Source: Acidimicrobiia bacterium (lineage in GTDB: Bacteria; Actinomycetota; Acidimicrobiia; Acidimicrobiales; JACDCH01). Taken from it: a stretch of DNA of 6,459 bases. Location: contig JACDCH010000159.1 of the NCBI GenBank assembly GCA_013694495.1, positions 1 through 6,459 of the forward strand, in the 5' to 3' direction. Under the pieces are notes generated by a model. The model did not search any database. It was not told where the DNA came from and saw only the letters and a program-made list of their open reading frames with translations. Shown in pieces: positions 1 to 5,891 of this stretch (within the stretch, counting starts at the first letter, position 1; each line of letters starts with the position of its first letter). The position numbers and the translations under genes were made by a program.

Positions 1-57
1 TCACCGAGATCACCGCCGACTGACAACGCCGCCAACGATGACCACCACGACCACGCC

Positions 58-864
58 TCAGCGCGCCCCCATCACAGCCTCACCGACCATGTCGCCGCCG
101 TCCTCACCCAGCCTGTCGGCGAACACCAGGGGCCGTGGCAGCGGGACCTTCTCCGAGTTCGTGAACTGGATGTCGGCCACTGATTTGATCCCGTCGAAGA
201 TCGCTTCCTGAGCGTCGAAGGCCGGGTTGACCTCGCTGAAGCTCAGGACATGCTCGATCAACGGAGCGGACGGCGGGGTCGGATGACCTCCGGCGAGCAC
301 GGGCCCGCCGAGCTGGGCGACGGCGACCGCCGCGCCCCACATGACGGAGTCTGTCGCTGCCACGAAGGCCGCCCGGCTGTCGTCGGCCTCGTCCCATTCT
401 CGAAACAGCACGTGATGGAGGGCGCCGAGGGATTCGAAGATGCCGATGCCGCCGGCACCCTTGACGATCAGGGAGTTCGAAGCGGCGTCGTAGGTGGCCA
501 GGCCCAGGAGGGGGAACACTCGAAGCACCGCAGCATGCTGATCCGACGAGAGGTCGCCCGCGAGACCCGTCAGGCGCGAGTTGTCGAACAGATCCTTCGC
601 CGCCGCGTAGAGCGCGCTCTCATCGAGCCCTTGAGCTCGATGAGCCGTGCTCGGGACCGACATCAGCCCTACCTGTCGTTCCCAGCCTGCCCGGGCGAAG
701 TGTTGGAGCTCCTGTTCGAGGCGGTCACGGGTCGTCGCGTCCAGCGACAGCCGACCGGCGAGCTGTTGTGCGAGCGTCAACGCTCCGCGGTCGAGCGCGA
801 CGGTCGGGCACGGAGGAATCGCCGGACTCGTCGCAGCGCTCGACTTGCGTTTGAAGATCGCCAC
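58..864 (-). CDS. Hypothetical protein (gene A), divergent partner of the cpaF-like gene
   Basis: I do not recognise this 268-residue protein. The frame stays open upstream of 864, but I place the start at GTG 862-864. There the N-terminus reads VAIFKRKSS, a G-rich stretch lies 5-6 bases upstream, and the similarity with the second copy (5173-5396) ends shortly beyond. The stop is TGA at 58-60. There is no signal peptide and no clear transmembrane helix. Residues about 1-10 are basic, 21-65 look helical (ALTLAQQLAGRLSLDATTRD), 80-125 look helical and 130-200 are Ala/Gly-rich and moderately hydrophobic (GAGGIGIFESLGALHHVLF, then SVMWGAAVAVAQLGGPVLAGG). No catalytic motif is evident. In the right-hand copy its 5' end faces the cpaF-like ATPase, so the ancestral arrangement was a divergent pair. 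A role near a pilus or secretion system is inference from position only. That it is a real gene is supported by length, codon use and the duplicated 5' end. Confidence 0.75.
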   Translation of the reverse strand: MAIFKRKSSAATSPAIPPCPTVALDRGALTLAQQLAGRLSLDATTRDRLEQELQHFARAGWERQVGLMSVPSTAHRAQGLDESALYAAAKDLFDNSRLTGLAGDLSSDQHAAVLRVFPLLGLATYDAASNSLIVKGAGGIGIFESLGALHHVLFREWDEADDSRAAFVAATDSVMWGAAVAVAQLGGPVLAGGHPTPPSAPLIEHVLSFSEVNPAFDAQEAIFDGIKSVADIQFTNSEKVPLPRPLVFADRLGEDGGDMVGEAVMGAR

Positions 865-893
865 GATGCCCCCACCCCGCCCGTTCACACCGC
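671..893. repeat. Direct repeat A, copy 1 (5' end of gene A)
   Basis: This stretch matches 5173-5396 in the same orientation. By eye the coding part (671-864) has about six substitutions and one single-base indel, so about 96% identity. The match starts abruptly at ACCTGTCGTTCCCAGCC inside gene A (codon 65). It fades about 30 bp beyond the gene A start, after CCCGCCC. Here the repeat is embedded in the intact gene. Confidence 0.9.
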
Positions 894-923
894 AGTCGAT
901 GCGCCCGCAGCCGGAGAACCGGA

Positions 924-1073
924 ATGGACAATAGCCGTGATCTCGGCGCGCTCGTAGCGCGACCGACACCCCGATGGGCCGGCGATCGGAGCGGCGAACG
1001 CGGGCTCGCTCGCCTCGAGGCCCTGCTTCGGCTACAGCCCGACTCGATGACCAAGGCCGAGTTCCTGCACGGG
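924..1073 (+). pseudogene. Possible 5' fragment of an ORF cut off by the IS end
   Basis: An ATG at 924-926 has GGAG (913-916) seven bases upstream. It opens a frame beginning MDNSRDLGALVARPTP and reaching RLEALLRLQPDSMTKAEFLHG just before the presumed IS end at 1074. After that the frame continues through IS-derived DNA to 1202 and loses protein-like composition. It may be the start of a gene interrupted by the IS21-type element. I recognise no family, and the stretch is only about 50 codons, so this is weakly supported. Otherwise I see nothing in 894-1073. Confidence 0.2.
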
Positions 1074-1297
1074 TGTCGACGCCGACGTAATCCACCGGGG
1101 TCTCGTTCACGGAATCCCGCAGCTGGTTCCGGTGTGAGGTTCTACTCGGTGGCGGCTCCCTTCTCGGCGGCTGGTGGGCTGGGGCGCTTCTTGGGGCGGT
1201 AGCTGCGGCCGTCGAGGTGGAGGTGATGCGCGGTGTTGATGAGCCGGTCGAGGACGCTCTCGGCGACGACGGGGTTGGGGAAGAGCGGATACCAGTC
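1074..1297 (-). mobile_element. istB: IS21-family remnant: 3' end of istB plus probable right end
   Basis: On the minus strand, 1297-1142 encodes a tail typical of the IS21 helper ATPase IstB. It has the motif DWYPLFPNPVVAES, then LDRLINTAHHLHLDGRSYRP and a basic end (KKRP). The AAA+ part of IstB (Walker A and B) and all of istA are absent. About 70 bp downstream of the stop lies TGTCGACGCCGACGTAATCC (1074-1093), beginning with TG as IS21-type ends do. I take it as the probable terminal repeat, but no partner repeat is visible here, so the 1074 boundary is inference. The element is dead: only its last ~220 bp remain, fused to the neighbouring gene. Confidence 0.6.
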
Positions 1298-1744
1298 GAC
1301 GGCGGGGGGCGCGACCAGCCGTTGCACGAGCTCGGCGGCGTTCTCGGACGCCACCGGGTCGGCGTGACGGTGAACGACCTTCCACTCGCCGTCGTCGCGC
1401 CGAAACACAGTGGTGGCTCGGAGCGTGTAGGGCAGCGACGGTGAGCCGTTCACGGAGGCGGTGGTGTGCTCGAACGCGACGATGTACGCGAGGTCGCCGC
1501 TTGCACCCGCTGCGATGACCTCATGCTCGGACGACGTGCACGTCGAGAAGCTCGCTTGGAGCCGGTCGAATATCGGTTCGATCTCATCCCACCCGGTCGC
1601 GCTCAACGCCGCCCCGAGCAGGGTCACTGGATCGGCGCGAGCCCAGCTGGCCTTGCGCGGCGCGGCATCACCGTTGTGCAAGGCGGTCTCAGCGTCGCGG
1701 TACCGAGCCATCGTCGTCTCGAGGAACGCATCGGTCTCGCTCAT
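1142..1744 (-). CDS. SnoaL/NTF2-like protein with an in-frame IstB C-terminal tail
   Basis: The 200-residue product is a chimera. Residues 1-147 are an NTF2-like alpha+beta fold of the SnoaL/DUF4440 (SnoaL-like) type. They comprise an N-terminal helix pair (ETTMARYRDAETALHNGD), a middle helix (WDEIEPIFDRLQASF), then strands ending in LPYTLRATTVFRRDDGEWKV and VHRHADP, the classic last strands of this fold. From about residue 148 the sequence becomes the C-terminus of IstB (DWYPLFPNPVV to SYRPKKRP). ATG at 1742-1744 is the start because GGAGGTGA (1755-1748) sits at ideal spacing; the TTG at 1747 would be too close. The family acts as small-molecule isomerases, hydrolases or binding proteins, and the substrate cannot be read here. 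It is transcribed divergently from the TetR gene, 58 bp away, and is the regulator's most likely target. The core domain looks complete, so it may still fold; the tail may be neutral or disordered. Confidence 0.8.
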   Translation of the reverse strand: MSETDAFLETTMARYRDAETALHNGDAAPRKASWARADPVTLLGAALSATGWDEIEPIFDRLQASFSTCTSSEHEVIAAGASGDLAYIVAFEHTTASVNGSPSLPYTLRATTVFRRDDGEWKVVHRHADPVASENAAELVQRLVAPPAVDWYPLFPNPVVAESVLDRLINTAHHLHLDGRSYRPKKRPSPPAAEKGAATE

Positions 1745-1747
1745 CAA

Positions 1748-1755
1748 TCACCTCC
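1748..1755 (-). promoter_or_regulatory. Strong ribosome binding site of the NTF2-like gene
   Basis: On the minus strand this reads GGAGGTGA. The GGAGG core is six bases before ATG 1744. It decides that start over the in-frame TTG one codon earlier. Confidence 0.75.
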
Positions 1756-1767
1756 AAGTTCCGGCGG

Positions 1768-1786
1768 ATTAGATGGCTCATCTAAT
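1768..1786. promoter_or_regulatory. 19-bp perfect palindrome: probable TetR operator in the divergent promoter
   Basis: ATTAGATGGCTCATCTAAT has two perfect 8-bp arms around a 3-bp centre. It lies in the short intergenic region between the NTF2-like gene and the TetR gene, an AT-rich island in otherwise GC-rich DNA. A -10-like TAAGAT (1786-1791) for the TetR gene overlaps its right edge. On the other strand the palindrome also covers the region where a promoter for the NTF2-like gene must lie. TetR-family repressors typically bind such dyads next to their own gene, so autoregulation plus control of the divergent gene is the likely wiring. The palindrome is seen directly; the binding protein is inferred. 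Confidence 0.75.
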
Positions 1787-1802
1787 AAGATAGATCTGGA
1801 GT

Positions 1803-2441
1803 ATGATTGGAGCCGTGGGACCTGTCAAGCGGCGTGCGTACCGCAGCCGCATCCGCCGGGGCGACGCGCCCGCACTTGTGTGCGAGGCGGCCTTCCGGCT
1901 CTTTTCCACCAAGGGGTACCTGGCGACCTCCATCGAGGACATCGCCGCCGAAGCCGGCGTGGCCCGGCCGACCGTGTTCAGCGCAGTTGGCCCCAAGCCA
2001 GTCATCCTGCGCGCCGTCGTCGACCAGGCCCTCGCCGGTGACGACGCGCCAGTGCCGATCGCCGAGCGGCCCTGGTGGCGCGAAGCGATCGACGAACCCG
2101 ACCCGCTGCGGTCGATCCAGCTGTACGCGCGGAACATGTGCCGCATCTCTGGGCGAGTGGGCCTTGTGCTGCGTGCGCTGGAGACCGCCGCGTCGATCGA
2201 CGCTGACGCCGCCGACGTGTGGGCGCGCTTCCAACACCAGCGACGAGTCGGACTGAACGAGTTCGTGGTCACGTTGGCGCACAAGACCAGTGCGCTTCGC
2301 TACGACGAGAACACGATCACCGACACGATGTGGATGCTCGCACCAGACGCGTACTTGCGCCTCGTGCACGACGCCGGCTGGCCCGTCGAACAGTTCCAGG
2401 CATGGCTAGCCGACCTCCTGCAGCGCATGTTCCTCGAATGA
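1803..2441 (+). CDS. TetR-family transcriptional regulator
   Basis: The 212-residue length is normal for the family. The N-terminal DNA-binding domain spans about residues 20-69. It has helix 1 (PALVCEAAFRLFSTKGYLAT), then the helix-turn-helix SIEDIAAEAGVARPTVFSAV and GPKPVILRAVVDQAL, where TetR proteins usually have a Y-x-F-x-x-K-like segment; here it is VFSAVGPK. Residues 80-212 form the variable ligand-binding and dimerisation part, with a Trp-rich stretch (PWWREA) that may line a hydrophobic pocket. The start at ATG 1803 has GGAG only one base upstream, too close to act as a normal ribosome site. With a -10-like TAAGAT at 1786-1791 the transcript may be nearly leaderless. GTG 1815 (MGPVKRRAYRS) is the alternative start. 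The effector is unknown. The divergent NTF2-like gene suggests response to a small organic molecule. The gene ends cleanly at TGA 2439-2441, and the remaining 98 bp to repeat B hold nothing I recognise. Confidence 0.9.
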   Translation: MIGAVGPVKRRAYRSRIRRGDAPALVCEAAFRLFSTKGYLATSIEDIAAEAGVARPTVFSAVGPKPVILRAVVDQALAGDDAPVPIAERPWWREAIDEPDPLRSIQLYARNMCRISGRVGLVLRALETAASIDADAADVWARFQHQRRVGLNEFVVTLAHKTSALRYDENTITDTMWMLAPDAYLRLVHDAGWPVEQFQAWLADLLQRMFLE

Positions 2442-2604
2442 GTCCTCGATCGACGCCACGCGCTTTCGATCGGGCGTGCACGTGCGCCTGCCACGACGAG
2501 ATTGGGAGTCCCGCGGAAGTAGGCTGCCGCTGAGCGGATCACGAAGGTTGGGCTGGCCCACTGGCATCGCGCATCGGCGGAAGCGCTGAAGCACGGCCTG
2601 TTCA

Positions 2605-2649
2605 ACCAAGTCCACTTCTTGGTGATCCCCATGGCATTTCATGCATGGG
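2605..2649 (+). promoter_or_regulatory. Conserved dyads upstream of the truncated cpaF copy
   Basis: There are two inverted repeats in a row: ACCAAG/CTTGGT with a 7-base loop (2605-2623), and CCCATG/CATGGG with a 10-base spacer (2628-2649 region). Both recur unchanged in their arms at 5477-5521, while the loop of the first differs by one base. They lie just upstream of the cpaF-type start and could be an operator or an RNA structure in the leader. Function is inference. Confidence 0.35.
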
Positions 2650-2667
2650 CCTGGCAGGATCCGGGTC

Positions 2668-3018
2668 GTGGCGGGGGACACGAGACCGGCAGGAAGCGTC
2701 GAGCTGGCCCCGCTCGAGAGATCGAGCAGCGGGTCCAGGCCCGGGCCAAGGACATCGCCCTCGACATGGGCCGACCCGAGGGCGCCGCCCGCCTCCGGGC
2801 CCTCATCGACGACGAGGCCGCGGCCTGGTCCGACGACTTCCGCCGGGGCCGCCGCGACTTCGACCTGTCCGAGCCGGCGGCCGTCGCCGAGCGAGCCTTC
2901 CGCAACCTTGCCGGCTACGGACCCCTCGAACCCCTCCTCACCGACGACGACGTCTGGGAGATCATGATCAACTCCCCGACGTCGGTCTTCGTGAAACGCC
3001 ACCGCGGGCGCAGCGGCT
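2668..3018 (+). pseudogene. Truncated, frameshifted copy of the cpaF-like ATPase gene
   Basis: This is the N-terminal ~117 codons of the gene at 5540, starting at the equivalent GTG 2668 with AGGA (2656-2659) eight bases upstream. A single G is missing near 2717: CTCGAGAGATC here against CTCGAGGAGATC in the other copy. This breaks the frame at codon 17. After it, the correct frame is open from EIEQRVQARAKDIALD through LAGYGPLEPLL and WEIMINSPTSVFVKRHRGRSG, then runs into unrelated DNA at 3018. The ATPase domain is entirely missing, so no working enzyme can be made. The shifted frame is also open from ATG 2631 to 3068, so a short peptide carrying the N-terminal domain could in principle be translated. 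I think that unlikely to matter. It lies convergent to the histidine-kinase gene. Confidence 0.85.
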
Positions 3019-3039
3019 CACCACAGAGGATCCCTCGTG

Positions 3040-5058
3040 CTACTCCCGCGATCGTGCTGGGAGCATGAAGTAGAAGGTCGAGCCGTCGCCGGGCGAGCTC
3101 TCGAGCCAGAGCCGCCCGTGGTTGAGCTGGGTGTAGCGGCGGGCGATGTTGAGGCCGATACCGACGCCCCGGTGGTAGGGGCCGGCTTGGTAGAAGTGCT
3201 GGAAGATCTTCGACTGGTCGGCGGGGGCGATGCCGATGCCCTGATCCCGAACCCAGACCACTACTTCGTCACCGTTGGCTCGAGCCCCGATCTCGATTCG
3301 CGTGCCGGCCGGGGAGTACTTGGAGGCGTTGAGCAGCAGGTTCCGCAGCACGGTGGTCAACGCGCCGGCGTCGGCACGCACGGCGAGCGGGGGGACGGCG
3401 ATGGCCACGACGTGGCCTTTGAGCGTCTCGGCCATGCGGTCTACGAGGCTGGCGACGACGGCCGACAAGTCGAGGGGCTCGATGCGCAGTTCGACGCGAC
3501 CGGCTTGAAGTCGGGAGTAGTCCAGGACGCGTTCGACCATCGACGTCATCTCGGTCGCGTTGGCCGAGATCCGCTCCAGAACGTGGTGCGACTCTGCGGC
3601 CGGGAGGCGCCCGTGGTCATTGAGCAAAAGTTCGGTCAGTCCCGCGATCGAGGTGAGCGGGGTGCGCAGCTCGTGGGAGACGGTGGCGAGGAACTCGTCT
3701 TTGAGCTTGTCGACGTCTCGTAGCCGGTCGGCGTCGTCTCGTTGACGCGTGTAGGCGTCGCGAAGACGCTCGTCGGCCGCGTGCTTGTCGTCGACGTCGC
3801 GTATCGTGACGACTAGACCGTCGACGTCGGGGTCGTCGAGCAGGTTGACGGTAATGGCCTCGACCCAACGCCAACCGTGGCGGGCGTGGCGGAGACGGAA
3901 CTCCATGCGCTCGCTCGCCCCCGCCTGGGACCGCAGCCGATCGATGGACGCTCCAACGTGGTCGACGTCGTCGGGATGGATGTCGTTGAAGGCGCTCTCG
4001 CCGATGTTGGTGTAGGCGGGAGCGTCGATGAGTCGCTCGATGCTCGGCGTGGCGTACTGAACCCGCAACGACCGGTCGAGGACGACGACAACATCGTGGA
4101 GGTTCTCTACGAGCGAGCGCATCCACCGTTCGCGGCGTCGGATGTCCTCCTCGTGGCGGACCCGTTCGGTGATATCGCGGATCGTGACCACGAGCCCACC
4201 CACGCTCGGATTGTCGAGCAGGTTGTCGACGAACACCTCGGCAAGGTGCCACGACCCATCACCGAAGCGGATGCGCAGCTCGACCGGCCCGACCGGCGTC
4301 GACCGCAGCAGCGCGTCCTCGAAGGCGACCAGGGCTGTCGTCTGGTCGTCGGGGTGCACGAGATCGAACGCCTGCGTCCCGTTCGCCTCGGATCCCGAGA
4401 TTCTTGTCAGCAGCCCCGCCGCCGGGTTCGAATAGCGTACGGTGCCGTCGGCTTCGAGCACAGTGATGATGTCGGTGGTGTGCTCCAGCAGGGCATGCAA
4501 ACGGGCTTCGCCGGCCGACACGCCGTAACCGCTGGAACTTTCATTCCAGGAGAAGATCAGCGCGAAACGAGGCTCGGGTCCTGGCACCGGGCTGATCGAC
4601 GCGTCGAGGCATAACAGCGCGACCTCCGCCGCGACCCGGATTGTGACATTCCGGGTTTCGTCGCCGGTGACGGCCAACGCGCCGTCGGGAAGGCGCAACG
4701 CCGCGGTCAGCCAGTCGAGCGTGACCAGCGCCGGACCTCGCTGCTCGAGACCCGACGGCGGTCGCAGCGCGACGTCGTTGCTCGCCACTGGCGTCCCGGC
4801 ATCGTCGACCACGACGAGCGCCAGCCCCTGCCGGTCGAGCATCCGGGCCAACACCCGCACGGGGACCGAACCGAGCCCGCCAACATCGTGAGCAAATCGC
4901 CCTCTCCCGGGGCCAGGTGCAACAGGGCCGTCGCTCACCACGCACGGCCGCCGATGCGCATTCGACGGTGTCGTCACGTTCCGTACCGCCGCGGCCACCG
5001 CATACCCAATCAGCGTGGGCCGACCCGTCCATGCACGGCAATGCTCCGATCGGACCAA
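3040..5058 (-). CDS. Soluble PAS-PAS sensor histidine kinase
   Basis: The longest reading is 672 residues. Residues ~70-180 are an unassigned, possibly PAS-like sensor region. PAS 1 spans ~186-299 (ends VVTIRDITER) and PAS 2 ~313-426 (ends VVTIRDVDDK). A short coiled-coil linker rich in Arg/Asp (427-455) follows, then HisKA with H-box SHELRTPL (phospho-acceptor His462). The HATPase_c domain has N-box NLLLNASKYS (Asn577), G1 box DQGIGIAP (605-612), F-box IFQHFYQAG (618-626) and G2 box GVGIGLNIA (631-639). All catalytic motifs are intact. There are no membrane helices or signal peptide, so it should sense an internal cue. No receiver domain is fused and no response regulator is in view. The N-terminus is uncertain. 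TTG 5058 follows an in-frame TAG seven codons upstream and has AGGG close by. GTG 4941, GTG 4938 and ATG 4842 are alternatives, and the first ~40 residues look poorly coding. The gene lies between the two direct repeats. Confidence 0.9.
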   Translation of the reverse strand: MVRSEHCRAWTGRPTLIGYAVAAAVRNVTTPSNAHRRPCVVSDGPVAPGPGRGRFAHDVGGLGSVPVRVLARMLDRQGLALVVVDDAGTPVASNDVALRPPSGLEQRGPALVTLDWLTAALRLPDGALAVTGDETRNVTIRVAAEVALLCLDASISPVPGPEPRFALIFSWNESSSGYGVSAGEARLHALLEHTTDIITVLEADGTVRYSNPAAGLLTRISGSEANGTQAFDLVHPDDQTTALVAFEDALLRSTPVGPVELRIRFGDGSWHLAEVFVDNLLDNPSVGGLVVTIRDITERVRHEEDIRRRERWMRSLVENLHDVVVVLDRSLRVQYATPSIERLIDAPAYTNIGESAFNDIHPDDVDHVGASIDRLRSQAGASERMEFRLRHARHGWRWVEAITVNLLDDPDVDGLVVTIRDVDDKHAADERLRDAYTRQRDDADRLRDVDKLKDEFLATVSHELRTPLTSIAGLTELLLNDHGRLPAAESHHVLERISANATEMTSMVERVLDYSRLQAGRVELRIEPLDLSAVVASLVDRMAETLKGHVVAIAVPPLAVRADAGALTTVLRNLLLNASKYSPAGTRIEIGARANGDEVVVWVRDQGIGIAPADQSKIFQHFYQAGPYHRGVGIGLNIARRYTQLNHGRLWLESSPGDGSTFYFMLPARSRE

Positions 5059-5172
5059 TATCCCTGCCCCATCGGGCTAGTCATCAACACGATGAGCGGC
5101 AAGAACAGCAGCCGTTCGTGAACAGGAACGTGACCGTGCCCCCCGGGAGGTGTCTGCGCCCGTCCATTGCTC

Positions 5173-5367
5173 ACCTGTCGTTCCCAGCCTGCCCGGGCGA
5201 AGTGTTGGAGCTCCTGTTCGAGGCGGTCACGGGTCGACGCGTCCAGCGACAGCCGACCGGCGAGCTGTTGTGCGAGCGCCAACGCTCCGCGGTCGAGCGC
5301 GACGGCCGGGCACGGAGGACTCGCCGGACTCGACGCAGCGGTCGACTTGCGTTTTGAAGATCGCCAC
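5173..5367 (-). pseudogene. Truncated, frameshifted 5' fragment of gene A
   Basis: This corresponds to codons 1-65 of gene A, from the equivalent GTG 5365-5367. One extra T in a TTTT run (5352-5355; TTT in the intact gene) shifts the frame at codon 6. Beyond it the homologous frame resumes (RKSTAASSPASPP to FARAGWERQV) and stops matching at 5173. The C-terminal three quarters are absent. The surviving part mainly preserves the shared promoter side of the divergent cpaF-like gene. Confidence 0.85.
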
Positions 5368-5396
5368 CGATGCCCCCCATCCCGCCCGTCCACGCG
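5173..5396. repeat. Direct repeat A, copy 2 (5' end of gene A)
   Basis: This is the second copy of 671-893, in the same orientation. Its left edge is sharp: DNA to the left (5059-5172) is unrelated to gene A and is the region upstream of the histidine-kinase gene. On the right it continues after about 18 bp into repeat B (5414). Confidence 0.9.
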
Positions 5397-5413
5397 GTTC
5401 GTCCGATCGACAA

Positions 5414-5891
5414 CACGAAGGTTGGGCTGGCCACTGGCATCGTGATCAGCGGAAGCGCTGAAGCAGGGCCTGTTCAACCAAGTCAACTTCTTGGTGATCC
5501 CCATGGCATTTCATGCATGGGTCTGGCAGGATCCGGGTCGTGGCGGGGGACCCGAGACCGGCAGGAAGCGTCGAGCTGGCGCCGCTCGAGGAGATCGAGC
5601 AACGGGTCCAGGCCCGGGCCAAGGACATCGCCCTCGACATGGGCCGCGCCGAGGGCGCCGGCCGGCTTCGCGGGCTGATCGACGACGAGGTCGCCGCCTG
5701 GTCCGACGACTACCGCCGGGGCCGCCGCGACTTCGACCTCTCCGAGCCGGCGGCCGTTGCCGGCCGCGCCTTCCGCAACCTCGCCGGCTACGGACCCCTC
5801 GAACCCCTCCTGGGCGACGACGACGTGTGGGAGATCATGATCAACTCACCGACGTCCGTGTTCGTGAAACGTCACCGCGGTCGCAGCGGCT
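5414..5891. repeat. Direct repeat B, copy 2 (upstream region and 5' end of the cpaF-like gene)
   Basis: This is the second copy of 2540-3018. Here it continues past 5891 into the rest of an open cpaF-like gene, so this is the intact side of the duplication. Confidence 0.9.
5477..5521 (+). promoter_or_regulatory. Conserved dyads in the leader of the cpaF-like gene
   Basis: ACCAAG/CTTGGT (5477-5495, 7-base loop) is followed by CCCATG/CATGGG (10-base spacer, ending at 5521). It lies 19-63 bases before the GTG start at 5540. The arms are identical to those in the left copy. It could be an operator or an RNA hairpin affecting translation. There is no T-tract, so it is not a classical terminator. 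Confidence 0.35.

Larger units (their letters stand above)
894..2539. other. 1.65-kb segment inserted between gene A and cpaF' in the left copy
   Basis: In the right-hand copy, repeats A and B are separated by about 18 bp (5397-5413). In the left copy the same two repeats are about 1.65 kb apart. The extra DNA carries an IS21-type remnant, the NTF2-like gene, its divergent promoter and the TetR gene. The left edge is near 893 (after CCCGCCCGTTCACACC) and the right edge near 2536-2540 (before ACGAAGGTTGGGCTGG). I see no clear target-site duplication or terminal inverted repeats at these edges. The reverse reading, a deletion in the right copy, is possible. It is less simple, because the right copy looks like an ordinary compact divergent promoter. 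Confidence 0.6.
2540..3018. repeat. Direct repeat B, copy 1 (upstream region and 5' end of the cpaF-like gene)
   Basis: This matches 5414-5891 in the same orientation. By eye the non-coding part (2540-2700) has about six substitutions and two indels (~95%). The coding part has about 29 substitutions and one deletion over ~320 bp (~90%). The match stops after CGCAGCGGCT, about 20 bp before the stop codon of the convergent histidine-kinase gene. Confidence 0.9.

Noticed and set aside
1..57. Possible C-terminal tail (TEITAD then TGA at 21-23) of a plus-strand gene entering from the left
   Set aside because: Only six codons are visible and another frame is also open; not enough to call a gene.
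865..1110. N-terminal extension of gene A up to 1110
   Set aside because: It is Arg-rich with no coding character, it crosses the IS end, and the second copy loses similarity just upstream of GTG 864.
2473..2488. GGCGTGCACGTGCGCC hairpin after the TetR gene as a terminator
   Set aside because: The stem is only four clean base pairs and no T-tract follows.
2619..3068. 149-codon open frame taken as a separate protein
   Set aside because: From 2717 on it is the cpaF N-terminus in its correct frame. Before that it is leader DNA, where all differences between copies change the amino acid, so there is no sign of selection in that frame.
3617..4252. Long open frames on both strands inside the kinase gene
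   Set aside because: These are Arg/Pro/Ser-rich shadow translations typical of high-GC coding DNA; the kinase frame carries every expected motif.
5010..5504. 164-codon minus-strand frame spanning the gene A fragment
   Set aside because: It joins leader DNA, the frameshifted gene A remnant and unrelated upstream DNA, so it is an accidental open frame over a pseudogene.
5446..5640. Minus-strand frame with CMKCH, resembling a haem c motif, present in both copies
   Set aside because: It lies antisense to the cpaF leader and start, has no signal peptide, and is most simply explained as a shadow frame of the repeat.
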